Source of the DNA: JAJFUV01 sp964384215
Lineage (GTDB): Bacteria; Acidobacteriota; Terriglobia; Bryobacterales; Bryobacteraceae
Direction of reading: 5' to 3'
Assembly (NCBI GenBank): GCA_964384215.1
Contig: CAYLLB010000015.1
Coordinates: forward strand, 1-64,000
Length of the DNA stretch: 64,000 nucleotides
The translations under genes were made by a program, and so were the position numbers. The notes under the pieces were generated by a model. The model did not search any database. It was given only the letters and a program-made list of their open reading frames with translations, and had not been told where the DNA came from. This document shows, in pieces, positions 25,279-33,485 of the stretch. Every line of letters begins with the position of its first letter. Within the stretch, counting starts at the first letter, position 1.

Positions 25279-26364
25279 GTGACTCATAAAGAGCGCTTTC
25301 TTACTGCCATCAACCACCAGGAGCCCGATCGGGTTCCCATCTGCGTGTGGTACACGCCGGAAGCGGAGATGAAGATGCTGCGCCACCTCGGTGCGGACAT
25401 CACTCGCACGGAGACTTCCAAGGCCGCCGGCGGCCCTCTGCCCATCCTCATGGACCACGACTTCCTTATCTCGTGGGTGGGCCCGTGCACGGGCTACTAT
25501 GCGCGGCCGGACCGCGAGTACACCGACGAGTGGGGCATCGGCTGGAAGTGGTTCGAAAACCCGACCGGCGCGTACACGGAGATGGTGCGCCATCCGCTGG
25601 CGGACATCAAAGACCCGGGCGAATTTGAGATGCCCGACTTTGAACGCGAGGACCGCTACCTGGGCGCGCGCATGCTTATGGACGAGTACGGCGAGGAATA
25701 CGGCATCATGGCAGGTGTCGCCTGCACCCTGTTCGAACTGGCCTGGTACTTGCGCGGCATGGAGCAGGTCCTCATGGACATGGCGGCGGAGAAGGACTTC
25801 GCGCACGCCTATCTGGACAAGCTCATGGGCTGGATCGCGACGGCCGGGCGCAAGTTCGCACACATGGGCGTCGATGTGATCTGGATCGGCGACGACGTGG
25901 GCATGCAGAACCGCATGCTGATCAAGCCGGAAGTATTCCGGGAATTTCTCAAGCCGCGTTACGCCAAGCTCTTTGCCGAGTGGAAGAGCATCAACCCGAA
26001 CGTGAAGATCGCCTTCCACTCCGATGGCTATGTCTACCCGATCCTGTCAGATCTGGTTGAAATCGGCCTGGATATCCTCAACCCCATCCAGCCCAAGAGC
26101 ATGGACCCGGCGCGGGTGAAGAAGGATTTCGGCGACAAATTGACACTATGGGGCACGATCGACATTCAGGAAGTGATGCCGTTCGGCTCCGTTCCGGACG
26201 TCATCAATGAGGTGAAGACGCGCGTGAGAACCGCCGGAAAAGGCGGCGGGCTGATCCTCTCGCCGGCACACAACATCCAGGCCGAAGTGCCGCTGGAGAA
26301 CATTTTTGCGTTCTACAACGCAGCCAAAGAATTCGGCCGCTATCCCATCCGGGAGGACCTATAG
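25279..26364 (+). CDS. URO-D family protein (not haem-pathway HemE)
   Basis: 361 residues from GTG 25279, chosen because GAGG lies about nine bases upstream; an ATA-like longer frame adds 13 unlikely residues. The opening THKERFLTAINHQEPDRVPI is typical of the URO-D superfamily, which includes uroporphyrinogen decarboxylase and corrinoid methyltransferases such as MtaA. The C-terminal motif is FHSDG, where MtaA has His-x-Cys, so the methyltransferase zinc site is incomplete. ILSPAHNIQAEVP is the family end. It precedes a GH27 gene by three bases, which suggests a role in carbohydrate or methyl-group metabolism and not in haem synthesis. The reaction is unknown. Confidence 0.82.
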   Translation: MTHKERFLTAINHQEPDRVPICVWYTPEAEMKMLRHLGADITRTETSKAAGGPLPILMDHDFLISWVGPCTGYYARPDREYTDEWGIGWKWFENPTGAYTEMVRHPLADIKDPGEFEMPDFEREDRYLGARMLMDEYGEEYGIMAGVACTLFELAWYLRGMEQVLMDMAAEKDFAHAYLDKLMGWIATAGRKFAHMGVDVIWIGDDVGMQNRMLIKPEVFREFLKPRYAKLFAEWKSINPNVKIAFHSDGYVYPILSDLVEIGLDILNPIQPKSMDPARVKKDFGDKLTLWGTIDIQEVMPFGSVPDVINEVKTRVRTAGKGGGLILSPAHNIQAEVPLENIFAFYNAAKEFGRYPIREDL

Positions 26365-26367
26365 GAC

Positions 26368-27864
26368 ATGACCCGCACCGCGCTTGCAGCCATTGTCGCG
26401 GCAATTTCCCTCGCCGCCGCCGAACCCGGCATTCTGACGCCCAAGCCCTCGCCGAAGCCTCGCATCAATGGGGCAAAAGTCTATGGGGCGCGTCCCGGCC
26501 ATCCCTTCCTGTACCGCATTCCGGCGAGCGGCGAGAGGCCCATGAGCTTCGCGGCGAAAGGCTTGCCAGCAGGCCTCACGCTCGATGCGCGGACCGGCAT
26601 CATCACGGGAACCACTCCCGAGAAGGGCGAGTACATGGTCACGCTGCGCGCAAGCAACAAGAAAGGTAATGCGCAGCGAACCTTCAAAATCGTGGCGGGC
26701 GAAACGCTCGCGCTCACGCCGCCCATGGGATACAGCACTTGGTATCACTGTTACACCAAGGTAAGCGACGAGCTGGTCCGGGCCGAAGCCGATGCCATGA
26801 TTTCGAGCGGCTTGGCAGACCACGGGTATTCCTACATAAATATCGATGACGGCTGGAACCGCTACCCCGCCTTCACGAGCCGGGAGTTCGGGCCGCCCGT
26901 GCGCGACGCCGACGGCAACCTCCGGCCCAACGCGAATTTCCCAGACATGGGGGCGCTGACCGATTACATCCACTCCAAGGGCCTGAAGGCCGGCATTTAC
27001 ATAGGGCCCGGTCCGCTCACCTGCGCGAAGTGCGAGGCCAGCTGGCAGCACGAAGAACAGGATGCGCGGCAGTTCGCCCGCTGGGGTTTCGATTTTCTCA
27101 AGTACGACTGGTGCGCTTACAGCAAGATCGCCAAGGACAAATCACTTGCCGAGCTAAAGAAACCGTATCAGCTCATGGGCGACATCCTCAAACGGCTGGA
27201 TCGCGACCTCGTCTACAACCTTTGCCAGTACGGCATGGGCGACGTCTGGCAATGGGGGCGTGAAGTAGGCGGCAACTTCTGGCGCACCACGGGCGACGTG
27301 GGAATTCCCAAGAACGGCACCTTCTGGAACAGCATCGACGCCATCGGTTTCTCGCAAGACGGCAAGGAAAAGTGGGCGGGCCCTGGAGGCTGGAATGATC
27401 CGGACAATATCAACATTGGCCAGATCATCTGGAACAAGAAGGTCGGACCCACGCCGCTCACGCCCAACGAGCAGTACAGTTACGTGAGTCTATGGAGCCT
27501 GCTGGCCGCGCCGCTGTTCTTCGGCGGCGATATGACCAAGCTTGACGATTTCACCTTGAGCCTGCTCACCAACGACGAAGTGATCGAGGTGAACCAGGAC
27601 GTTCTCGGCAAGCAGGGCCGCCGGGTGTGGAAGGATGGGACGAGCGAAGTGTGGGCCAAGCCGCTGGAGGACGGCTCCCTCGCGGTGGGCCTGTTCAACC
27701 GAGGCGAGGCGGAGGTTCGCATCGCTGCAAGCTGGACTGCGCTCGGCATCCAGGGCAAGCACAAGGTTCGCGACTTGTGGCGGCAGCGGGATCTGGGCGC
27801 GTTCGATGGCAAGTTCGAGGCTGCCGTGGGGCGGCACGGCGTGGTGCTTATTCGTGTGCGATAA
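26368..27864 (+). CDS. Secreted GH27 alpha-galactosidase with Ig-like domain
   Basis: 498 residues. Signal peptide ~1-19. Residues ~35-112 form a putative Ig domain (LPAGLTLDARTGIITGTTPE, He_PIG type). The GH27 barrel starts at TPPMGYSTW (~118). The nucleophile is Asp247 in FLKYDWCAY; the acid/base is Asp310 in WRTTGD. The C-terminal ~80 residues are the usual beta-sandwich. GH27 enzymes remove terminal alpha-galactose (sometimes beta-arabinopyranose) with retention. GGAGG lies before the ATG, and the gene follows the URO-D-like gene after three bases. The Smr gene overlaps its end. Confidence 0.93.
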   Translation: MTRTALAAIVAAISLAAAEPGILTPKPSPKPRINGAKVYGARPGHPFLYRIPASGERPMSFAAKGLPAGLTLDARTGIITGTTPEKGEYMVTLRASNKKGNAQRTFKIVAGETLALTPPMGYSTWYHCYTKVSDELVRAEADAMISSGLADHGYSYINIDDGWNRYPAFTSREFGPPVRDADGNLRPNANFPDMGALTDYIHSKGLKAGIYIGPGPLTCAKCEASWQHEEQDARQFARWGFDFLKYDWCAYSKIAKDKSLAELKKPYQLMGDILKRLDRDLVYNLCQYGMGDVWQWGREVGGNFWRTTGDVGIPKNGTFWNSIDAIGFSQDGKEKWAGPGGWNDPDNINIGQIIWNKKVGPTPLTPNEQYSYVSLWSLLAAPLFFGGDMTKLDDFTLSLLTNDEVIEVNQDVLGKQGRRVWKDGTSEVWAKPLEDGSLAVGLFNRGEAEVRIAASWTALGIQGKHKVRDLWRQRDLGAFDGKFEAAVGRHGVVLIRVR

Positions 27865-28177
27865 CGGCTGGGACAACGGGGAGAATGAAGAACCCCTCCG
27901 CATCCCTATCACCGACGTTTTCGACCTGCACAGCGTGCCACCGAGGGACGTGAAGGAGGTGGTGCGCGAGTACCTTCTGCAGGCGCACCGGCTGGGATTC
28001 ACCGCACTGCGCATCATCCACGGACGGGGGATCGGCGTGCAACGCGAGATTGTGCGCTCGGTCCTGGCTCAGTTGCCTTTCGTCGTTTCTTTTGGGGACG
28101 CCCCGGCGGAAGCGGGAGGTTGGGGAGCGACGCTGGCTACTCTAAAGGCGCCAGAGCGCCCGACACCGAAGGAGTAA
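27854..28177 (+). CDS. Smr domain protein
   Basis: 107 residues from GTG 27854, overlapping the GH27 stop by 11 bases; no ATG is available in frame. Residues ~20-95 are an Smr domain: DLHSVPPRDVKEVV, then LRIIHGRGIGVQREIV (HGxG motif). Smr domains are small DNA or RNA endonucleases or nicking modules related to the MutS2 C-terminus. This is a stand-alone copy. The short acidic N-terminus (DNGENEEPLRIPITD) resembles other acidobacterial stand-alone Smr proteins. Its 3' end overlaps the convergent gene by 41 bases. Confidence 0.82.
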   Translation: MCDNGWDNGENEEPLRIPITDVFDLHSVPPRDVKEVVREYLLQAHRLGFTALRIIHGRGIGVQREIVRSVLAQLPFVVSFGDAPAEAGGWGATLATLKAPERPTPKE

Positions 28178-29096
28178 GCAACAAGGTGGAAGCAAACAGG
28201 CGGCTGAAGATACTTTCGCGATCCGTAATAGTCACCCAGTGGACCGCCGCAGTCTCACCCGGATCGGCGAAGAAACCAACACCGCCTCTGGACAAACGCG
28301 AATCGCTCCAATGGTCCACGAGTTGATCGTTCACGAGCGTGCTGAATGAACCTCCCCTCACGTTGACCCGAATGCGGTACGACTCCATCGGCTTCAGGTC
28401 GATCGGGCTCGGCAGCAGAGTGCGATCCTGTTGTACTCCATTCAACACTACATAGCGCATAACGCGCGTCCCTGATGCCTTGTCATCGCCCCGGTTCACG
28501 GCAAGCTTGGTCGCGTAATAATTCCGGTCGTCGGTTGCGCGGAAGACCCAGCTAAGTGCTTTCCGCTCGATCGCCGCCTGGAACTCGAACTGGTAGTCGG
28601 CCATATCCAGGCTACGCTTCCACAACCGGAGTTTTCCCGGCCGCACAGTGCCCGCGGTGTAACTCCATTCGGACGCCGCATGGCTGCCGCTATTCCAATC
28701 TCCCAAACCCTGTGTGAAATCCTCGCGGTAACGATGGACCTTAAGGGACGGCAGAGTTCTCTCAACTGCACTTTGGAGCCGGTCCGTCCCAGGCAGGTAA
28801 CCGCTGGTCTGCGTTTCGATCGTTCCGGAAGGAGCCAGCCATATGAGAACCAGCACCAGCGCGGCAAACGGAATGGCGGCCAAGCGAACGAAGTTGTTGG
28901 GAGGCTTCTTGGAAGGGTGCGCAAAACCCGTCAACTCCACCGGCCAGACTTCATCGTCGCCCCAAAGTTGGGAGGCATCGCGAAGGGCACGCGCCGAAAG
29001 AACGCGGGCGTTCCTGCGGTGGGCATCGCAACAATACTCGCGATCCCGTATCCGCCTCAGCCAGCCGATCTTTTTGCGACAGACCAGACAATACAT
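28137..29096 (-). CDS. Zinc-ribbon, single-helix membrane protein with LamG-like domain
   Basis: 319 residues from ATG 29096; a longer frame adds nine residues. Residues 1-30 have YCLVCRKK...EYCCDAHRRN, with Cys3, Cys6, Cys22/23 and His26, a treble-clef or ribbon zinc site. A transmembrane helix lies at ~69-89 (AAIPFAALVLVLIWLA). Residues ~115-300 are an exported beta-sandwich (DFTQGLGDWNSG, YQFEFQAAIERKALSWVFRATD, RIRVNVRGGSFSTLVNDQLVD) resembling LamG or 3-keto-disaccharide hydrolase (DUF1080) folds. The topology predicts a cytoplasmic zinc finger coupled to an external carbohydrate-binding-like domain. The function is unknown. Confidence 0.75.
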   Translation of the reverse strand: MYCLVCRKKIGWLRRIRDREYCCDAHRRNARVLSARALRDASQLWGDDEVWPVELTGFAHPSKKPPNNFVRLAAIPFAALVLVLIWLAPSGTIETQTSGYLPGTDRLQSAVERTLPSLKVHRYREDFTQGLGDWNSGSHAASEWSYTAGTVRPGKLRLWKRSLDMADYQFEFQAAIERKALSWVFRATDDRNYYATKLAVNRGDDKASGTRVMRYVVLNGVQQDRTLLPSPIDLKPMESYRIRVNVRGGSFSTLVNDQLVDHWSDSRLSRGGVGFFADPGETAAVHWVTITDRESIFSRLFASTLLLTPSVSGALAPLE

Positions 29097-29154
29097 GGAA
29101 CTCACCGCATGGTCCACTCTCATTGTAACCGGCTAATCGCCAATCGAAACGGTA

Positions 29155-29364
29155 CTAGGATAACAAGGAACATGCAATCGGCGGGTTTCCGCTCCGCGAA
29201 CTAAGTGTTTTCCCCAATTTCCAGGCCACCAGGCCTCCGGGCGTGCCCGCAGGAGACTGAATGCCGCCCCGTCTACCCAAGAACCGGCCGGCGCGCCTTC
29301 CAAAACGGCGAGGAATAAGGTAGTTGACGTATTCGACAACGTCCGCCGATCTGAGGTCCTTCAT
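29155..29364 (-). CDS. Doubtful small frame after the DUF362 gene
   Basis: A 69-codon frame begins with ATG overlapping the DUF362 stop (ATGA). Its first residues, KDLRSADVVEYVNYLIP, look helical, but the rest is basic and without recognisable homology. It may be a small coupled gene, the degraded start of a larger gene, or chance. Otherwise nothing was recognised between 29097 and 29360. Confidence 0.2.
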   Translation of the reverse strand: MKDLRSADVVEYVNYLIPRRFGRRAGRFLGRRGGIQSPAGTPGGLVAWKLGKTLSSRSGNPPIACSLLS

Positions 29365-30515
29365 CGCGCCACTGGCCTGCCGCGGAACGGGAACACCGCG
29401 TCGCGGATGGGGATTCCGGCGATCTCGATGCGGTTCAAGTCTCGCGCGCCGGCTCCCAGGGCCTCGGCCAACCGCAGCGTGCTGTCGCAGTTTTCAAACG
29501 GCGCGGTTCCGCGGTCGGCCATGGGATCGAAACCCATCAAAGCCGTTCCAACGGCGTCGGTGGAAACCACGTTTGTTCCTACCACGAGAAGCTCCGGCTT
29601 CACGGGGCGGCAATCTCCGGACCACGGGCCTTCTCCATCCGCCATGCTATGGATGCCGTCGATGATGGACAGATCCACAGGCCGCGCGGCGACCAGGTCC
29701 GCCACCACACGCGGCACCCGGTAGCCGCCCTGACGCGGGGAGGAGGGGTCCTTCTCCGCAGGAGAGCATTTGGCCGGCTGCCGGTTGCCGTTGTGGAGCA
29801 GGCCGCGCCCCCCACGGGGTTCCACTCCGGCCTCGTCAACGGGGGCGTGGTCCCCGTAAATCGTGCAAGGCGTAACGCCGAAGCAGTTCTTCATGGCCAG
29901 CGTGATGCCGGTCGTCTTGTGCTCCTTCAGTTTCGCCAGCGAGACGAAGACGTCGCAATCCCTGTAAGAATGATTCAGGTCGTAGGCCGGGAACAACAGG
30001 CCGCCGTTAGGAACCGGGAAACGGACATAGTCTCTGCCGGTGCCCAGGTTGCCCGTGTTCTCGAACTCGACTCGCGGGGCGGCCAACCGGATTGCATCCA
30101 CATCCCAATTCGCCTGGAGCATGTACTCTTCGACGGGCTCGGAAGTCGACCAGGGGCTTTCCAGGAGCCGGATGCGCCTCGCACCGGCGCGCCCCATCAG
30201 GTGCACGACCGCGCCGACTACGCTCGGATGTATCCACTGCGCCATGCCTGCGGGCAAGTTCCCCAGGCGATAGTCCGGGCTCCCAGTGAGGTTCAACTTA
30301 ATGGCCACTGTCTTGCCGTTCACCAGACGGGCAAGACCGCCCACTTGGTCGAACATTTTCGCCATCAAAGGCACCAGCGCGGGGCCGTAGCCGGCGCACT
30401 TGGCCACCGAGACGATGGCGGAAGGTCCGGCCCGTAGCGCCGGAGCAAGACAGGAGCCGGCCACGGACGCCGCCGCAGCCTCAAACCAGACGCGTCGGGA
30501 GTATTGGTTCGGCAT
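29361..30515 (-). CDS. DUF362 family protein with Tat-like signal
   Basis: 384 residues from ATG 30515 (GGGGGG run just before it). The N-terminus SRRVWFEAAAASVAG has a twin-arginine and a hydrophobic stretch, so the protein is probably exported. The DUF362 core includes KTVAIKLNLTG, LLESPWST, VFVSLAKLKEHKTTGITLAMKN, the Cys-containing NCFGV, IIDGIHSMADGEGPW and VGTNVVSTDAVG. DUF362 proteins often accompany iron-sulfur proteins, but no Fe-S cluster motif is present here. It lies ten bases after the upstream gene on the same strand. The reaction is unknown. Confidence 0.85.
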   Translation of the reverse strand: MPNQYSRRVWFEAAAASVAGSCLAPALRAGPSAIVSVAKCAGYGPALVPLMAKMFDQVGGLARLVNGKTVAIKLNLTGSPDYRLGNLPAGMAQWIHPSVVGAVVHLMGRAGARRIRLLESPWSTSEPVEEYMLQANWDVDAIRLAAPRVEFENTGNLGTGRDYVRFPVPNGGLLFPAYDLNHSYRDCDVFVSLAKLKEHKTTGITLAMKNCFGVTPCTIYGDHAPVDEAGVEPRGGRGLLHNGNRQPAKCSPAEKDPSSPRQGGYRVPRVVADLVAARPVDLSIIDGIHSMADGEGPWSGDCRPVKPELLVVGTNVVSTDAVGTALMGFDPMADRGTAPFENCDSTLRLAEALGAGARDLNRIEIAGIPIRDAVFPFRGRPVAR

Positions 30516-30525
30516 GGTATCCCCC

Positions 30526-31764
30526 CTAAGCGGACAACTCAACTGCAGCATACACCGAAAACGGAGGCAACGGTATCTCCAGCCACTCCGCCTCGGCCGC
30601 CATCCCCAGCGCGGTGGAGCCGTTGGATCCGAGCGTCCACAGCCGAGCCTGCCGGTAACGTTTCCTTACGGCGAGCGTGATGGGAGCCGCCGGCTTACGC
30701 AAGGAGTAATTCAAAAGATGCACCAGGGCGGGCATGCCGCTGGCACCGTCCGTCGCGTAAGTGTTGATCGAGCTGGCGTTGAAGAGATGGAGATGGTCGC
30801 GGCGCCGGCTCATCAACATGTGCACGTCGCGCGCCGCGGTGTAAGGATCGTCCCAGTCTTGTTTGGCCACGGCGATACGGCCTTGTCCCCAACCGCGCAC
30901 ATCGAACCCGGCATGGTTCTGTTCCTCGACGATGCCGGACGGGACAATGGAAGAAGCGGCCACCGGCAAAACGCAGAGCCCGCCAGCTCGTGCGAATGCG
31001 GTGAACAAACCCAACACTTCTCGCGGAGGCGCCAGGCGGGCCGCGTACAACAGCGCGCTCAGCCCGTTTAGGTCAGCCTGGGAGGCGCGCTGCGCCGTGA
31101 CGATGCGGTATCCGACCTGGCGGCGCGCAAGCAGGTTCAAAAGCTCGGTCGCGATAAACTCGTTTTCTCCGGCGAAGTCCGAGATGACACCCAACGCGGC
31201 TTGCGGGCGCATCGCGGCCCAGCCGGCGTGGCGGTTGAAGAAGCTCGCAGCGGCGGCCAGTTCACGCCACTTGGAAAGGCAGGCCGGTTCGCCCGCGGCC
31301 AGTCCCCGTCGCAGCGCGGAATCCAACTCGACAATCCAGGCGCCTCCATGCGCGGCGGCGTCGGCCACGGCCAAGGCGTAGGCCGCTCCTGACAGCGGCA
31401 ATGCGGTCTTCTCGGGGAGTCCTCCATGCCGAACCCAGACCGGGCGGGTGGCATCTTTCGCGCGGGCCAGCCGGACGCGCCAGCCGTTCGATTCGATCCA
31501 GGGCAATCCGGTAGGGCCGGAAGCGGCACCATCTTTGCCGCCAGCGTCCACGCGCGGCCAGGTGCAATCGCTCAGGATGGAGGCGGGCGCATCCGCGATT
31601 GAGACAACGTCGAAGCCAGTCCGGCGGGCGGCCGCGACAGCGGATTCCGCTGGAGGTTGCGAAGCAGGATCGATTACCAGGCAATTGAACGGGGTGCCGC
31701 GAAGCAATGCAAGATCCAAGGGCGTCTGCCACAGCAGCGGCACCAGCGAGCCGGCGGCATGCAT
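30526..31764 (-). CDS. Unassigned protein, glycoside-hydrolase-like layout
   Basis: 412 residues from ATG 31764. The frame is open up to 31917, but that would overlap the divergent gene. I do not recognise the family. Residues ~45-190 alternate strands and helices as in a TIM barrel (AYALAVADAAAHGGAWIVELD). Residues ~190-300 look Rossmann-like (ALGVISDFAGENEFIATELLNLLARRQVGYRIVTA), and the end (~320-410) is beta-rich (PALVHLLNYSLR, PITLAVRKRYR). This order recalls beta-galactosidase-type enzymes with a trimerisation domain, but clear catalytic glutamates cannot be picked out. No convincing signal peptide is visible with this start. It forms a pair with the DUF362 gene. Confidence 0.55.
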   Translation of the reverse strand: MHAAGSLVPLLWQTPLDLALLRGTPFNCLVIDPASQPPAESAVAAARRTGFDVVSIADAPASILSDCTWPRVDAGGKDGAASGPTGLPWIESNGWRVRLARAKDATRPVWVRHGGLPEKTALPLSGAAYALAVADAAAHGGAWIVELDSALRRGLAAGEPACLSKWRELAAAASFFNRHAGWAAMRPQAALGVISDFAGENEFIATELLNLLARRQVGYRIVTAQRASQADLNGLSALLYAARLAPPREVLGLFTAFARAGGLCVLPVAASSIVPSGIVEEQNHAGFDVRGWGQGRIAVAKQDWDDPYTAARDVHMLMSRRRDHLHLFNASSINTYATDGASGMPALVHLLNYSLRKPAAPITLAVRKRYRQARLWTLGSNGSTALGMAAEAEWLEIPLPPFSVYAAVELSA

Positions 31765-31907
31765 AGATGACTTGTACCAAGCTTCGCACGGGTGAATCAA
31801 CTGGGACCGCCACGAGCCGTGTAAAATGCCTGTGAAGCGCAGAATTCGTTTCGATCCCGACAACACAGTGCCGAATCTTCCGTCGTGGCAGCGAAATTCA
31901 AGCGCCA

Positions 31908-33485
31908 ATGAAGACAACGTTCTATGTATTAGCGGGGACCTTGTTGAGCCTTTCGGGCGCCCTAGCGACTGGGCGACTGCTGCTGAGCGCGCTGCGGGTC
32001 CGCTTGGCGCGCGAGGAGGAGCGGTTGTTTGCCTTTGTGGCGGGGGCGGCTTGCTGGAGCGCGGCCGTATGGCTGCTGGCGTGGCTCCATCTCGCCCGCA
32101 AAGGCGTATTCATGACGGTGGCCGCAATCCTGATCTCCGCCGCATTCTTGGCCTTGCGCAAGCGAGGGCCTTGTGCATCGCTGCCACCTCTGGGCGGGAG
32201 AACGCGCTATGTGTGCGCGGCTTTGTTCGGTGGTTTTCTGTTGATGTACGTTGTGTACGCCGTTGCTCCTGAAACCAGCCTCACCGGTAATCATCTCGGA
32301 CGGGTGGAGCAGATGCAGGAAGCCCGAGGCTTGCCGGCGCCGGTCGCCGGAATCGTGGAGCCGGGGCCGAGCGCCATCGAATTCTTCTATCTGCCCGCGT
32401 TCTCGATCGGGCGACACGCCTCAGCCGCTCTGGCGCACTTAAGCTTCCTAGCAGCGCTGGCCTTGGGACTGGCGAGCTACGGACGACGGAGCGGATGCGC
32501 AAAGGTGGGGGTGTTTGCCGGATTCATGATGTTCTTGAGCCCGCTGGCGGCCGTCGATGCGACATCCGCGCGCACCGAGGCGGCCTTAGCCTGCACATTG
32601 TTCTTCTGCTATTACGCGCTCGAATTGTGGGACGCCACGGGACGACGGCGGATGCTGGTGGTTGCCGGCATACTACTGGCTTTTGCCATGGCCATTGGAA
32701 CTTCTTCCGCCAGCCTCGAGTCGATTCAGCGGGCAGCGAGGCCGGAGTATTTGATGGGCAAGGCTATCGAGTGGACCACGATGGGTGCAACCGGGCAAGG
32801 ATTTTTCGGACCTGTTTTTCTGCTGGCGCCGTTAGGGCTGCTCGCCTTGCGGAAACCAATCGGGAGGCGCACCTTGGCCGGGGCGGCATTCGCGGCGCTG
32901 TGGCTGGTTGGCGCGGCGCGTCCCGAAGCGGCGCTGCCTCTGGCGGCGTTCGTCGCCCTCGCCATGGGAATGGCACTGATGGATTCGCCGGGCATGATCC
33001 CCTTGCTGGTCGCGGTCCACGCGGTAATGTCGCTTCCGCAGGCGGCCGCGATCTACTCCTGGCCGGACACATGGCGGCTGCGTGAATGGCCGCTGAAGGC
33101 GGCTCTGCACCGGGTGAATGAAGACGCATATCTCATGTCGCGGATGTATCCTGCTTACGGCTGGGCGCGCTCAATCGACGAAACGGCCGGCAAAAGTGGA
33201 CAGGTCTTCGCCTTGGCAGAGCCGGCACGGGCCTACTGCTCGGCAAGAATCATTGTCGCTGAAGAGTCGGAAGGCGGGCGCGCTCTACGAGCGACGCTGC
33301 AGGCAGCCGCCGGGCGGCGCGACCTGCGCCGAGCCGCTATCTCCGGACTCAAGCAGCATGGTTTTGGATGGCTGTTCGTGCCGGATGCCGACCCTTGTGC
33401 CAGGAGTTTGCGGGCGAGCGCGACAGATTGGGGCATCACACCGATAAAGGAGGCGCATGGCGCGGTTATCTACCGTCTGGACTAG
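31908..33485 (+). CDS. Polytopic membrane protein, GT-C-like
   Basis: 525 residues with about ten to twelve membrane helices through residue ~400, then a soluble tail of ~125 residues. A periplasmic-type loop after helix 3 carries ETSLTGNHLGRVEQM. The architecture and the tight coupling to a clear GT39-like gene suggest a lipid-linked sugar transferase or its partner, but the DE/DD catalytic pair of GT39 is not obvious. The last 29 bases overlap the next gene out of frame. It is divergent from the gene at 31764. Annotation beyond 'membrane protein' is inference. Confidence 0.7.
   Translation: MKTTFYVLAGTLLSLSGALATGRLLLSALRVRLAREEERLFAFVAGAACWSAAVWLLAWLHLARKGVFMTVAAILISAAFLALRKRGPCASLPPLGGRTRYVCAALFGGFLLMYVVYAVAPETSLTGNHLGRVEQMQEARGLPAPVAGIVEPGPSAIEFFYLPAFSIGRHASAALAHLSFLAALALGLASYGRRSGCAKVGVFAGFMMFLSPLAAVDATSARTEAALACTLFFCYYALELWDATGRRRMLVVAGILLAFAMAIGTSSASLESIQRAARPEYLMGKAIEWTTMGATGQGFFGPVFLLAPLGLLALRKPIGRRTLAGAAFAALWLVGAARPEAALPLAAFVALAMGMALMDSPGMIPLLVAVHAVMSLPQAAAIYSWPDTWRLREWPLKAALHRVNEDAYLMSRMYPAYGWARSIDETAGKSGQVFALAEPARAYCSARIIVAEESEGGRALRATLQAAAGRRDLRRAAISGLKQHGFGWLFVPDADPCARSLRASATDWGITPIKEAHGAVIYRLD

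Noticed and set aside
25279..26364. HemE (uroporphyrinogen decarboxylase) annotation
   Set aside because: The superfamily is right, but the sequence pattern and the GH27 neighbour do not fit the haem enzyme.
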